DNA of 64,000 bases from Zhongshania sp. Its GTDB lineage: Bacteria; Pseudomonadota; Gammaproteobacteria; Pseudomonadales; Spongiibacteraceae. Shown here piece after piece: positions 53,408 through 63,270 of this stretch. Under the pieces are notes generated by a model, which did no database searches, was not told the origin of the DNA, and saw only the letters and a list, made by a program, of their open reading frames with translations. Positions within the stretch are counted from its first letter, which is position 1, and each line of letters begins with the position of its first letter. The stretch is from assembly GCF_029212375.1 (NCBI RefSeq), contig NZ_JARGNU010000012.1:56649-120648 (forward strand). The letters run 5' to 3'. Position numbers and translations under genes: made by a program.

Positions 53408-53908
53408 TTAGTTTCCTGGTAGATACACCATAATATCGACGGCGTCTTTGCCGATTCGTCGGCCGTGCTCGTCGATTATGGTGGCGCTGATGCGGTGGGG
53501 GCCACGGCTTAGTCTGGGGATGGTGAATTGCGTGCTGCTAGAGCTGGCTAGGGTTTTATTGTCTAGGCTGAAAACTATGTGCTGGGAAGAATCTAATGGG
53601 CTTTTAGTGCTTGCGCTCACGGTGGTGGGGAGTAGTCCGTTGGCGATAATGGCGCCATTGCTGGGTGATTGAATTGTGATTTGGTTGCTGGCGCTGACGC
53701 TAGTGCTGGCTGGCCGGTGGTTAGCTTGGCTGTTAACTTCGGTTGCTGGGGTGGTATTGGTGGGGGGGAGTACCACGGGAGTGCTGTTCTTTGGCGCCTT
53801 GTCGGAAAACACGGTGTTGCCGTACTGGTCCGTGGAGCGGTAAATTTCAGTGGCAAAGCTAAGGCTGGTAAGCAGCGTGAAACAAATTACGAGTAAGTTG
53901 CGAGCCAT
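53408..53908 (-). CDS. Exported DUF4124 protein
   Basis: A 166-residue protein with a signal peptide (MARNLLVICFTLLTSLSFA) and the DUF4124 opening TEIYRSTDQYGNTVFSDKAP. A Thr/Pro/Ser-rich linker (residues about 40-75) leads to a beta-sandwich-like end (ITIQSPSNGAIIANGLLPTT, RISATIIDEHGRRIGKDAV). Function unknown; similar proteins often lie next to glnA and ntrBC in gammaproteobacteria, as here. Confidence 0.88.
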   Translation of the reverse strand: MARNLLVICFTLLTSLSFATEIYRSTDQYGNTVFSDKAPKNSTPVVLPPTNTTPATEVNSQANHRPASTSVSASNQITIQSPSNGAIIANGLLPTTVSASTKSPLDSSQHIVFSLDNKTLASSSSTQFTIPRLSRGPHRISATIIDEHGRRIGKDAVDIMVYLPGN

Positions 53909-54024
53909 ACAGCACCTCGGTGTTTAAGGGCTCTATGATGTGGTGAAGCGCTGTGGAGTGCAAGCTTTGCTATTGGTGTGGGCTATGTGCAACAGGGGGT
54001 AAATCTAGCGAAGGTTGCCGGCAC

Positions 54025-54052
54025 AAAAAAGCCCGCATTAAGCGGGCTTTTT
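54025..54052. terminator. glnA terminator
   Basis: GCCCGC/GCGGGC around ATTAA with A6 and T5 tracts on the two sides; it ends glnA on the minus strand. Confidence 0.92.
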
Positions 54053-54066
54053 AGGCGCAGTGTGGT

Positions 54067-55473
54067 TTAAACGCTGTAGTACATATCGAACTCAACGGGG
54101 TGAGTTGTCATGGCTAGGCGCTCAACTTCCTGAGACTTAAGGGCGATATAGGCGTCGATAGTATCGTCGTCAAATACGCCGCCGGCGGTCAAGAACGAGC
54201 GATCCGCATCCAGTGCTTGCAGGGCTTGTTCTAGGCTAGAGGCAACCGTTGGGATGGCGGCAGCTTCTTCGGCTGGCAGGTCGTACAGATCTTTGTCGGC
54301 TGCATCGCCGGGGTGGATCTTATTTTGAATGCCGTCAAGACCAGCCATTAGCATTACCGCAAACGCAAGGTAAGGGTTGGCTGACGGGTCTGGGAAGCGA
54401 ACTTCAACACGACGGGCCTTGGGGTTTGGTACAAAGGGAATGCGGATAGATGCAGAGCGGTTACGCGCTGAGTAAGCCAGCATTACGGGTGCTTCAAAGC
54501 CAGGAACCAGACGCTTATACGAGTTGGTAGAGGCGTTGGTGAAGGCGTTAATAGCACGGGCGTGTTTAATGATGCCGCCAATGTAGAACAGGGCAGTTTC
54601 AGACAGGCCACCGTACACATCGCCAGCAAACAGGTTTGTACCGTCTTTGCTTAGTGACTGGTGAACGTGCATGCCGCTACCGTTGTCGCCAACGATTGGC
54701 TTAGGCATAAAGGTTGCCGTTTTACCGTAGGCGTGGGCAACATTGTGTACGCAGTACTTGAGAATCTGCACTTCATCCGCTTTCTTAACGCAGGTGTTGG
54801 GGCCAACGCCAATTTCACACTGGCCAGCAGTACCCACTTCGTGGTGGTGTACTTCGATGGTCAGACCCATATCGGTCATGGCATTACACATAGCGCCACG
54901 CAGATCGTGGAGGCTGTCTACCGGCGGTACGGGGAAGTAGCCGCCTTTTACGCCTGGGCGGTGGCCGGTGTTGCCTTCTTCGAAGTTGTCACCTGATTTC
55001 CATGCGGCTTCGTCGGAGGCAATTGCATAGCTAGCGCCTTCCATTGACACTTTCCATTTAACATCGTCAAAAATGAAAAACTCGGGCTCGGGGCCAAACA
55101 GTGCGTTGTCGGCAATGCCGGTAGCGCGCATATAGTCTTCGGCGCGCTGGGCGATTGAACGTGGGTCGCGGTTGTAGCCCTGCATAGTCGTAGGCTCTAC
55201 GATGTTGCAGCGGATGATAATAGTAGATTCTTCGGTGAAGGGGTCTAAAACAGATGCATCGTCGTCGGGCATCAGAATCATGTCTGATTCGTTAATTCCT
55301 TTCCAGCCGGCAATAGATGAACCGTCAAACATTTTGCCGTCTTCAAAAAAGCTTACATCGACGTCTGTTGCCGGAATAGTGACGTGCTGCTCTTTGCCCT
55401 TGGTATCGGTAAAGCGCATATCGGCCCACTTTACGTCATTTTCGGCGATTAACTGCAGAGTGTTCTCTGACAT
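54067..55473 (-). CDS. glnA: Glutamine synthetase, type I
   Basis: A 468-residue class I-beta enzyme. [18 protein letters not shown], the metal site [27 protein letters not shown] and [17 protein letters not shown] are all intact, and the adenylylation Tyr is in [10 protein letters not shown]. It assimilates ammonia into glutamine. Regulation is expected both by adenylylation and by the sigma54/NtrC region upstream. Confidence 0.98.
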   Translation of the reverse strand: MSENTLQLIAENDVKWADMRFTDTKGKEQHVTIPATDVDVSFFEDGKMFDGSSIAGWKGINESDMILMPDDDASVLDPFTEESTIIIRCNIVEPTTMQGYNRDPRSIAQRAEDYMRATGIADNALFGPEPEFFIFDDVKWKVSMEGASYAIASDEAAWKSGDNFEEGNTGHRPGVKGGYFPVPPVDSLHDLRGAMCNAMTDMGLTIEVHHHEVGTAGQCEIGVGPNTCVKKADEVQILKYCVHNVAHAYGKTATFMPKPIVGDNGSGMHVHQSLSKDGTNLFAGDVYGGLSETALFYIGGIIKHARAINAFTNASTNSYKRLVPGFEAPVMLAYSARNRSASIRIPFVPNPKARRVEVRFPDPSANPYLAFAVMLMAGLDGIQNKIHPGDAADKDLYDLPAEEAAAIPTVASSLEQALQALDADRSFLTAGGVFDDDTIDAYIALKSQEVERLAMTTHPVEFDMYYSV

Positions 55474-55585
55474 TATTTTCGTCCTCCAGATAGAGAGAGT
55501 AAGTTTGAATTCGGCATCGCCGAGGGATATTAATTATATTCGCAATGTATTGTGCCGCATAGCGGCGCAATCTGCGAACTGAAAA

Positions 55586-55601
55586 CGCAATAAACATGCC
55601 G
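55586..55601 (-). promoter_or_regulatory. Probable sigma54 promoter of glnA
   Basis: On the minus strand CGGCAT-N5-TTGCG matches the -24/-12 consensus TGGCAC-N5-TTGCA with exact GG-to-GC spacing of 12. It gives a leader of about 100 bases before the glnA ATG. Confidence 0.65.
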
Positions 55602-55681
55602 ATTTAAGATTATTACACGGTATTGCTTGTTAGCTGCATTTGATAATTTTGCTTAAAGCTTGTGCACGACGCCAAAATAAA

Positions 55682-55727
55682 TGCGTTACATTGGTGCTCT
55701 GCTCAATAATTTGCTCTGTTTTGGTGC
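55682..55727. promoter_or_regulatory. Two NtrC-type sites upstream of glnA
   Basis: TGC-N6-TTGGTGC occurs at 55682-55697 and again at 55712-55727, 30 bp apart (about three helical turns). The half-site TTGGTGC is the conserved part of NtrC boxes. The pair lies about 80-140 bp upstream of the sigma54 promoter. Confidence 0.65.
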
Positions 55728-55799
55728 GCACGGTGATGGGCTGCCCCCTGCTGGGCAGAGGGGGTATAATAATCGCCCCTCCATTTTTTCGGTCGTTAA

Positions 55800-57254
55800 A
55801 TGAAATTCCTCGTTAAATTATTTCCTGAAATCATCATTAAGAGTAAGCCGGTTCGCAAGAAGTTTACTCGGCAGCTGCGCGACAATTTGCGCAAGTTACT
55901 CCTGCCGCTAGATCCGAGCCTAGAGATTATTCGTGACTGGGACAGAATAACCATTGAAACCGCGAGTGAGGATCCCGAGGTCATTGCTGGTTTTGTTGCT
56001 GTGCTCAGTAATACCCCTGGCATTTCACACTTTGTTGAGGTGCTGGAATACCCGCTGGTGGATGTGCACGATATTTACGAGAAAACCCGTCTTGCCATTG
56101 GCGACAGTCTCCGCGGTAAACGCTTTGTGGTGCGTTGTAAGCGGGTGGGTAAGCACGATTTTAATTCCAGTGAAGTCGAGCGCTACGTGGGCGGCGGCCT
56201 GAATCAATACGTTGAGTCTGCGGGTGTTGATTTGCACAACCCTGACGTGACGGTACGCATCGAGGTGCGTCAGGATTTGGTTTACATTGTGAACCGGCGG
56301 ATTGAAGGTCTTGGGGGCTTTCCGCTGGGCACCATTGATGCGGTGGTTTCGCTAATTTCTGGGGGCTTTGATTCAACGGTTTCCAGTTATCTGACCATGA
56401 AACGCGGGATGCGCACGCATTTTTGCTTTTTTAATCTTGGCGGTCGCGAGCATGAAGTTGGCGTGAAAGAAGTCGCCTTGTATTTGTGGCTAAAATACGG
56501 CGCCTCTCATCGTGTGAAGTTTGTCAGCGTGCCCTTTGAGGATGTGGTTGGTGAGATTCTGAAAAATGTTGAGAACTCGCAAATGGGCGTTATTCTCAAG
56601 CGCATGATGTTGCGTGCCGCCTCGCAAGTCGCTGCCGAGCTAGAAGTGGCGGCCTTGGTTACGGGTGAGGCGGTGGCGCAGGTTTCTAGTCAGACTTTGC
56701 AGAATCTATCGGTCATCGATCAAGTCACCGACACCTTGGTGCTGCGCCCGCTGATCTGCGCCGACAAGCTCGATATCATTAACATTGCGGCTAAAATTGG
56801 CACTGAGGCCTTCGCGGCCAATATGCCTGAGTACTGCGGGGTGATTTCGGTTAAGCCGACCACCCGCGCCAAGCCCGAAAAAATTGCGGCTCAAGAGGCG
56901 AATTTTGATTTTGCGGTGCTAGAGCGGGCGATTGCCGCGGCCAATTACATCAATATTGACGCCCTCGCCGACGAAGATCTCACGGTTGCCGCCGTAGAGT
57001 CCTTGCCGATCCCGCTGCCCGGCGCGGTTATTGTAGATGTGCGTCACCCAGATGAGGTTGATCGTAAACCTCTGAAATTGGCGACGAGTGAAGTGCAGGC
57101 TATTCCTTTTTACGAGCTACATAGCCGCTTTGCGCAGCTCGATCAGTCGCGAACCTATATGCTGTATTGCGACAAGGGCGTGATGAGCCGTCTCCACGCT
57201 TCACATTTGGTAGAACAGGGTTTTGAAAACGTAAAGGTGTATCGTCCATCATGA
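55800..57254 (+). CDS. thiI: tRNA 4-thiouridine synthase
   Basis: A 484-residue enzyme with an NFLD/THUMP RNA-binding part (residues 1-165), the PP-loop SLISGGFDSTVSSYLTMKRG and a C-terminal rhodanese domain with the sulfur-carrying Cys in YMLYCDKGVMSRL. It makes s4U8 in tRNA, with sulfur from IscS, and contributes to thiazole synthesis. ATG overlap (ATGA) with the following thioesterase. Confidence 0.97.
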   Translation: MKFLVKLFPEIIIKSKPVRKKFTRQLRDNLRKLLLPLDPSLEIIRDWDRITIETASEDPEVIAGFVAVLSNTPGISHFVEVLEYPLVDVHDIYEKTRLAIGDSLRGKRFVVRCKRVGKHDFNSSEVERYVGGGLNQYVESAGVDLHNPDVTVRIEVRQDLVYIVNRRIEGLGGFPLGTIDAVVSLISGGFDSTVSSYLTMKRGMRTHFCFFNLGGREHEVGVKEVALYLWLKYGASHRVKFVSVPFEDVVGEILKNVENSQMGVILKRMMLRAASQVAAELEVAALVTGEAVAQVSSQTLQNLSVIDQVTDTLVLRPLICADKLDIINIAAKIGTEAFAANMPEYCGVISVKPTTRAKPEKIAAQEANFDFAVLERAIAAANYINIDALADEDLTVAAVESLPIPLPGAVIVDVRHPDEVDRKPLKLATSEVQAIPFYELHSRFAQLDQSRTYMLYCDKGVMSRLHASHLVEQGFENVKVYRPS

Positions 57255-57679
57255 GTGAAGCTGCCATTAAAGCCTTGTTTGACGTGTTAATTAAGCCGCG
57301 CTGGGCCGATCAAGACAGCATGGGCCATATTAATAATGTTCAGTACTTTCGCTATTTAGAGGAGGCTCGGGTCGACTGGCTTGCGCAGTCTGGCTTTGGA
57401 ATGGGCGAAGGAGCTAATAATTTTGGGCTGATAATGGCGGCGGTGGGCTTAAACTTTCGCCGCGAGTGGCATCACGGCCACTTGCTGAGAGCTAAGGCGT
57501 GGGTGCTGCACATCGGCAATAGTAGCTTTAGTTTGCGACAGTGCCTCTACTCAGAAGACGGCAGCGAGCTGGTTGCCGATGGTGAGTCAACCTTGGTTTG
57601 TGTTGACGGTGCGCATCGGCCAGTACCTCTGTCGGAATCCGCTCGCGCCCATTTGCAGGCGCATTTATTGGCGGTTTGA
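57251..57679 (+). CDS. Acyl-CoA thioesterase (4HBT hotdog family)
   Basis: A 142-residue hotdog-fold protein with the family start KPRWADQDSMGHINNVQYFR (catalytic Asp) and the helix YLEEARVDWLAQSGF. It hydrolyses acyl-CoA; the substrate is not evident. Translational coupling to thiI is probably accidental. Confidence 0.9.
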   Translation: MSEAAIKALFDVLIKPRWADQDSMGHINNVQYFRYLEEARVDWLAQSGFGMGEGANNFGLIMAAVGLNFRREWHHGHLLRAKAWVLHIGNSSFSLRQCLYSEDGSELVADGESTLVCVDGAHRPVPLSESARAHLQAHLLAV

Positions 57680-57682
57680 ATG

Positions 57683-58138
57683 TTACTCGGCGGCTGGGCT
57701 TTGTTCGGGCTTGCCAAGATTAAGATTGTATAGCCTGAAATGCTGCTTTTCTAAAGTAAGGGTTGCGGTCATTACCGCGTTGCCGTGTTCGAAGTGAACA
57801 TTACTGCTGTAGCTTAATTTGGGCGGCTCGCTAAACAGCGACAGCGCGCCGCTTAAGCGCGAAAACAAGGGCGTTTCCATCGATTGAAATTGACCTAGGT
57901 GGGCGTAGTCCGCGCACAATTTGGCCAGCTGCTCATCGTCGACCTTATCTAAAGTTTCTGCCGATAGCTGGGCTTTTAGGTCTGCCACCTGCCAGCTTGA
58001 AATGCTGGTTAGCGAGGCGTTTAAGTAGCGTGCGGCGTTGTCGCTGTAGTGGTCTTCCACTTGGCCGCTGTAATAATAAAGGCCGCCAAACAGAACTAAG
58101 CTGGCAATAATAAAGGTATTTAAGAGCGGGTTGCGCAC
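57683..58138 (-). CDS. Membrane-anchored protein of unknown function
   Basis: A 151-residue protein with one N-terminal membrane helix (FIIASLVLFGGLYYYSG) and an exported domain containing one Cys (LAKLCADYAHLG). No family recognised. It lies 14 bp after the sodium symporter gene and may be co-transcribed with it. Confidence 0.7.
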   Translation of the reverse strand: MRNPLLNTFIIASLVLFGGLYYYSGQVEDHYSDNAARYLNASLTSISSWQVADLKAQLSAETLDKVDDEQLAKLCADYAHLGQFQSMETPLFSRLSGALSLFSEPPKLSYSSNVHFEHGNAVMTATLTLEKQHFRLYNLNLGKPEQSPAAE

Positions 58139-58152
58139 GGAATAGATCCTGT

Positions 58153-59466
58153 TTAGATGAGTTTAAGGCTATTTAAAAAGACCAGCAGGATACCCGCTGG
58201 GGCTATATAGCGCAGCGCTATGCGCCAAGCTTTGAAAATAAGACCGCGGCCCATGCTCACTTCGGTAGCGGTGGTGTTGGCTGGCAGTACCCAGCCGACA
58301 AATATGGCAATTAATAAGCCGCCAATGGGCAGCATAATGTTGGCGGTTATGTAGTCTAGCGCATCAAACACGGCGCCATAGTGAATGCACGCTAAGCCGC
58401 CAAGCCACGCAATACCAGCCAGCCCGAAAGTTGATAGCGGTCTTTTTACATCGTATTTTTCCAGCCAGGCCACACCGGGTTCAATCAAGGATATTGACGA
58501 ACTGAGTGCGGCAATACTAACTAAACTGAAAAAGATGGTGCCAAAAAATAGGCCGCCATTCATGTTGGCAAAGGCGATGGGCAGGGTGACAAACATTAGG
58601 CCTGGGCCCTGGCCAGGGGTTAGGCCGTTGGCAAAGACCAGTGGGAACATGGCCATGCCCGCAACTAGCGCAATAATGGTATCGAGGGCGGCGATGGCGA
58701 GTACAGTTTTGCCAATCGATGAGTGGCCTGGGAAATAGGCGCCGTAGGCCATGATTGCGCCCATACCCAAGCTCAAGGTGAAGAAGGCGTGGCCCATAGC
58801 AACTAACACGGCTTCCCCAGTTAATTTGCTAAAGTCGGTGTCGAACATAAAGTGCAGGCCCGCACTAAAGTCACCGTTAAACCAGCTGTAACCGAGTAAT
58901 AGCAGTAAAAAACCAAATAAAATTGGCATGAGTATCTCTACTGCTTTGCCAATCCCATTGGCAACGCCGCCTGCAACGACGCTTGCCGTGATTAGGGTGA
59001 ACAGCGAGTGCCATATAGTTTGCTGGGTGTTGTTGCTAAGTAAGTTGCTGAAGTTAGCTTCTATCTCGGGGGTAGAGGCATTGCTATAGCCGCCCATCAC
59101 GCTTTGCGCGACATACTCCAGCGCCCAGCCAGCAACAACGCTGTAGAACATCATGATCATAAGGCCGGCAATAATGCCGGCGGCGCCCACCGCGCCCCAG
59201 TATGAGGACTTGCCCGCTTCGCGGCCGAGCTTGGCCATGCTGTGTACGGGGTCGCTGCGCCCAGCGCGGCCGGCCATAATTTCGGCAATCATCACTGGGA
59301 TGCCAATGAGCAAAATGCAGCCGAGATACACCAGTACAAAAGCCCCGCCACCGTATTCTCCGGTGATATAGGGGAATTTCCAGATATTGCCCAAGCCGAC
59401 CGCAGAGCCCGTGGCGGCCAAAATAAAGGTCCAGCGGCTTTTCCATGTCACATTTGCGGTGGTCAT
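58153..59466 (-). CDS. Sodium-dependent transporter, NSS family
   Basis: A 437-residue symporter of the neurotransmitter:sodium type with about eleven membrane helices. The signature is in helix 1: ATGSAVGLGNIWKFPYITGE, followed by GGGAFVLVYLGCILLIGIPV. It takes up an amino acid or similar solute with sodium, consistent with a marine setting; the substrate cannot be named. Confidence 0.93.
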   Translation of the reverse strand: MTTANVTWKSRWTFILAATGSAVGLGNIWKFPYITGEYGGGAFVLVYLGCILLIGIPVMIAEIMAGRAGRSDPVHSMAKLGREAGKSSYWGAVGAAGIIAGLMIMMFYSVVAGWALEYVAQSVMGGYSNASTPEIEANFSNLLSNNTQQTIWHSLFTLITASVVAGGVANGIGKAVEILMPILFGFLLLLLGYSWFNGDFSAGLHFMFDTDFSKLTGEAVLVAMGHAFFTLSLGMGAIMAYGAYFPGHSSIGKTVLAIAALDTIIALVAGMAMFPLVFANGLTPGQGPGLMFVTLPIAFANMNGGLFFGTIFFSLVSIAALSSSISLIEPGVAWLEKYDVKRPLSTFGLAGIAWLGGLACIHYGAVFDALDYITANIMLPIGGLLIAIFVGWVLPANTTATEVSMGRGLIFKAWRIALRYIAPAGILLVFLNSLKLI

Positions 59467-59674
59467 TGCAGTGCTATCCGTAGAAAAGAGGAAAAATGGG
59501 TTATGGGTTGATTGTAGCGGGTATCGGGTACCGCGTGGATGCTCAAGACCTTGATTTTGCTCTTTTAATCGTAATTAGTAGATTTTGCCAAGAAGATATG
59601 TGACTTCCTGCTGCTATGAGGGGCAGGCTTGTTGTATAATGCGCGGCCATTTTATCCAACAACGAAGCCCCTCC

Positions 59675-61483
59675 ATGATTGATACGCTGCGCAATATCGC
59701 CATTATCGCCCACGTTGACCACGGTAAAACCACGCTAGTGGATAAACTGTTGAGTCAATCGGGAACCCTTGATCGCCGTAACCAAGATTCCGAGCGGATC
59801 ATGGACTCCAACGACCAGGAGAAAGAGCGCGGTATCACCATTCTTGCCAAAAACACTGCAATTGAGTGGAATGGCTACCGAATCAATATTGTAGACACCC
59901 CAGGTCACGCCGACTTTGGTGGTGAGGTTGAGCGTGTATTGTCGATGGTCGACAGTGTATTGCTGCTGGTGGACGCGGTTGATGGCCCCATGCCTCAGAC
60001 CCGCTTTGTAACCCAAAAGGCGTTTGAGCAAGGCTTGAACCCAATTGTGGTAGTTAACAAAGTTGACCGTCCTGGCGCGCGTCCAGACTGGGTTGTGGAT
60101 CAAGTTTTTGATCTGTTTGATCGCCTTGGCGCGACAGACGAGCAGTTAGACTTCCCCATTATTTTCGCCTCGGCAATTAATGGTGTTGCGGGTCTAGATT
60201 TTAATGATCTGGCCGAAGACATGACCCCCTTGTTTCAAATGATTGTCGACAAAGTGCCAACCCCAGAGGTTGATGCCGACGGTCCGCTGCAGATGCAAAT
60301 CTCGGCCCTCGATTACAATAGCTATGTTGGCGTTATTGGTGTTGGCCGTATTACCCGCGGCACCATGAAAGCCAACGACCAACTGGTTGTGGTTGGCGCC
60401 GATGGCAAAACCCGTAAGTGTAAACTGCTGACAGTAATGGGTTACTACGGGCTTGAGCGCGTAGAAGTACCAGAAGGCAAGGCCGGTGAAATCGTTTGTG
60501 TAACCGGTATTGAAGGCCTGAACATCTCTGACACCTTGTGCGCACCGGGTCACCCAGAAGCGTTGCCGCCATTGAGCGTAGACGAGCCAACGGTAAGCAT
60601 GACTTTCCAAGTAAACGATTCACCGTTTGCTGGTAAAGAAGGTAAGTTTGTTACCTCGCGTAATATTCGCGACCGTCTTGACCAAGAGCTTATTCACAAT
60701 GTGGCACTGCGTGTTGAGCAAGGTGAGACCCCAGATAAATTTAAGGTATCTGGTCGTGGTGAGCTTCACTTGTCAGTACTAATCGAAACCATGCGTCGTG
60801 AAGGTTTTGAAATGGGTGTTTCTCGCCCTGAAGTTGTAACCAAGATCGTTGACGGCGTGGTTCAAGAACCCTTTGAACATGTGGTAATCGACGTTGAAGA
60901 ACAGCACCAAGGTTCGGTTATGGAAGAGCTTGGCTTGCGTAAAGCCGAGATGAGCAATATGGAACCCGATGGCAAAGGTCGCGTTAAACTTGAGTTTATT
61001 GCGCCAGCCCGTGGCTTGATCGGTTTCCGTGGTCAGTTCCTAACGATGACCTCTGGTAGCGGTATTATGACTACTGTGTTCGATCACTACGGCGAAGTGA
61101 AGGGCGGCGAATTAGCTGGTCGTCAGAATGGCGTAATGGTGTCAATGGTTGGCGGTAAGACGCTGAGCTACGGTTTGTTTAACCTGCAGGATCGCGGTCG
61201 TTTGTTTATGGGCCACGCTGCGGAAGTGTATGAAGGTCAGATTATTGGGCTTCATAACCGCAACAACGACTTAGTTGTTAACCCTACCCGTGCTAAGCAG
61301 CTGACTAACGTTCGCGCCTCCGGTACTGATGAAGCGCTGACCCTGTCGCCGCACATCAAGCATACCTTGGAGCAAGCTTTAGAATTCATCGAAGACGATG
61401 AATTGGTTGAAGTAACGCCAAAGAGCATTCGCTTGCGTAAAAAACTATTGAAAGAAAACGAGCGTAAACGCGCTCCTAAGTAA
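59675..61483 (+). CDS. typA: Ribosome-associated GTPase BipA/TypA
   Basis: A 602-residue translational GTPase. G1 IIAHVDHGKTTLVDKLL, G2 near KERGITI, G3 DTPGHADFGGEVER and G4 VVNKVDRPGARP are intact, with the EF-G-like domains and the BipA C-terminal domain (LSPHIKHTLEQALEFIEDDE). It assists 50S assembly and stress adaptation. The start MIDTLRN agrees with E. coli; an upstream frame extension is ignored. Confidence 0.97.
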   Translation: MIDTLRNIAIIAHVDHGKTTLVDKLLSQSGTLDRRNQDSERIMDSNDQEKERGITILAKNTAIEWNGYRINIVDTPGHADFGGEVERVLSMVDSVLLLVDAVDGPMPQTRFVTQKAFEQGLNPIVVVNKVDRPGARPDWVVDQVFDLFDRLGATDEQLDFPIIFASAINGVAGLDFNDLAEDMTPLFQMIVDKVPTPEVDADGPLQMQISALDYNSYVGVIGVGRITRGTMKANDQLVVVGADGKTRKCKLLTVMGYYGLERVEVPEGKAGEIVCVTGIEGLNISDTLCAPGHPEALPPLSVDEPTVSMTFQVNDSPFAGKEGKFVTSRNIRDRLDQELIHNVALRVEQGETPDKFKVSGRGELHLSVLIETMRREGFEMGVSRPEVVTKIVDGVVQEPFEHVVIDVEEQHQGSVMEELGLRKAEMSNMEPDGKGRVKLEFIAPARGLIGFRGQFLTMTSGSGIMTTVFDHYGEVKGGELAGRQNGVMVSMVGGKTLSYGLFNLQDRGRLFMGHAAEVYEGQIIGLHNRNNDLVVNPTRAKQLTNVRASGTDEALTLSPHIKHTLEQALEFIEDDELVEVTPKSIRLRKKLLKENERKRAPK

Positions 61484-61493
61484 TTTAGTAGAT

Positions 61494-61543
61494 AGCTGCT
61501 TACCCAAGTAAGCAGCTCCTCGGCGACCTGTTCTAGGTCGCCG
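61494..61543 (+). terminator. Double hairpin after typA
   Basis: AGCTGCTTAC/GTAAGCAGCT around CCAA (61494-61517) is followed by CGGCGACCT/AGGTCGCCG around GTTCT (61521-61543). No long T-run follows, so it may be a weak terminator or an mRNA-stabilising structure. Confidence 0.65.
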
Positions 61544-61617
61544 AATTATTCCTTTGAGCGTTAAGTCGCAGTCTGCGCTACACTGATCCAGTGCATTAAT
61601 TGGATGTGGTCAACGCT

Positions 61618-62589
61618 ATGCTCACCTTATTTCCCGATATAAAACCCTACAAAACCCATCAATTGCCGGTTCAGGCGCCTCATATTCTGTATTTAGAAGA
61701 ATCTGGTAACCCCGACGGTATTCCGGTGATTTTTGTGCACGGCGGCCCAGGCGCTGCTTGCAGCCCAAAGGCGCGAAGCTTTTTTGATCCTGAGCGCTAT
61801 CGCATTATTTTGTTTGATCAGCGCGGCTGTGGTCATTCCGAACCCCATGCCTGTTTACAAAACAATACCACTCAAGACCTGATTGCCGACATGGAGCGTA
61901 TTCGCGAGTTTCTCGCCATTGATAAATGGGTGGTGTTTGGCGGCTCGTGGGGTTCAACCCTTGGCTTGGCCTATGCCCAAGCGCATCCTGCGCGGGTGGC
62001 GGCGATGATTTTGCGGGGAATTTTTCTGTGCCGTCCCAAAGAATTGGCGTGGTTCTATAGCGAGGGTGGCGCCAGCCGCGTATTTCCAGACTACTGGCAC
62101 GATTTTAATGACGCAGTACTGCGTCGCGAGGGTGAGAATTGGATAGAGGCCTATCACCGCATATTGCATGGCGAAAATGAATTGGCGCGGATGTCGGCAG
62201 CCAAGGCGTGGTCGCTGTGGGAGGCGCGCTGCTCAACGCTGCGGCCGAATCATGATGTGGAAGATCACCTGATGGACGCACATACCGCGGTGTCGATGTC
62301 GCATATTGAAACCCATTATTTTGTGAATCAGGGCTTTTTGGCAGATAACCAGCTCTTAGCTGCTATGCCCAAAATTGAAGACATTCCAAGTATTATTGTG
62401 CAGGGTCGCTACGATATGATTTGTCCGCTAGAGAGTGCGGTGGAACTTCACCAGCGTTGGCCAAATGCCGAGCTGCATATTGTTCGCGATGCCGGTCACT
62501 CGGCGTTTGAGCCAAGTATTACTGATGCTTTAATTAAGGCCAGTAACGATATTGCCAAGTTGCTTAGCAATGGTGAATTGAGTTATTGA
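61618..62589 (+). CDS. pip: Proline iminopeptidase
   Basis: A 323-residue alpha/beta hydrolase of family S33. HGGPGAACSPKARSFFDPER forms the oxyanion region, the nucleophile Ser is in VVFGGSWGSTLGLAYAQ, Asp in VQGRYDMICP and His in RDAGHSAFEP. It removes N-terminal proline. The ATG at 61618 was chosen; a TTG six codons upstream opens the frame but is an unlikely start. Confidence 0.95.
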   Translation: MLTLFPDIKPYKTHQLPVQAPHILYLEESGNPDGIPVIFVHGGPGAACSPKARSFFDPERYRIILFDQRGCGHSEPHACLQNNTTQDLIADMERIREFLAIDKWVVFGGSWGSTLGLAYAQAHPARVAAMILRGIFLCRPKELAWFYSEGGASRVFPDYWHDFNDAVLRREGENWIEAYHRILHGENELARMSAAKAWSLWEARCSTLRPNHDVEDHLMDAHTAVSMSHIETHYFVNQGFLADNQLLAAMPKIEDIPSIIVQGRYDMICPLESAVELHQRWPNAELHIVRDAGHSAFEPSITDALIKASNDIAKLLSNGELSY

Positions 62590-62693
62590 TTGGGCTTTTA
62601 CGCTTTACGGGAGGCGGTTAACGCGAGGGCCTTAGGGTCGCTGGGCGGTGTTACAGTTAATCAATTTTTTGTAAATTTAAAATATAGGTTTCA

Positions 62694-63131
62694 ATGAAAG
62701 CGTTATTACAGCGGGTTAAATTTGCCCGCGTGGAAGTCGATGGTGAGTGTGTTGGTGAGATCGCGCAGGGCTTGTTGGTTTTTTTGGGGCTAGAAAAGCA
62801 CGACGACGAAGCGGCGATAAGCAAGATGATGACGCGTTTGCTTCAGTATCGGGTATTTTCCGATAGCAACGGTAAAATGAATCAGTCTGTGGTCGACGTT
62901 GCCGGTGGGGTGTTATTGGTTTCGCAATTTACTTTGGCAGCGGATACCAAAAAAGGTCGTCGGCCAGGCTTCTCGACCGCAGCAGAGCCGGTTCGCGCAG
63001 AGATTTTGTATGAGTTTGCGCTGAGGGAATTACGTGCTCAGCATGGTGTGGTTGCCAGTGGCCAGTTTGGCGCCGACATGCAGGTCAGCTTGATTAATGA
63101 TGGCCCCGTTACATTTTTATTGGAAGCGTAG
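62694..63131 (+). CDS. dtd: D-aminoacyl-tRNA deacylase
   Basis: A 145-residue DTD. The two trans-subunit signatures are VSQFTLAADTKKGRRPGFS (SQxT) and NDGPVTFLLEA (NxGPxT). It removes D-amino acids and glycine from mischarged tRNAs. It follows pip, as in many gammaproteobacteria. Confidence 0.97.
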   Translation: MKALLQRVKFARVEVDGECVGEIAQGLLVFLGLEKHDDEAAISKMMTRLLQYRVFSDSNGKMNQSVVDVAGGVLLVSQFTLAADTKKGRRPGFSTAAEPVRAEILYEFALRELRAQHGVVASGQFGADMQVSLINDGPVTFLLEA

Positions 63132-63270
63132 TTGGGCAGGCCTATCGCCACTAAGTTCCCTTAATGTCTTTGTTTTCAACTGTTTATGTAGATAAGTCAC
63201 ACTCTCTCTGAAATTCAGGAACTGTGTCTTAATCTCCAGTCTAAATCCGGTATCAACGCAACGGAGATAG

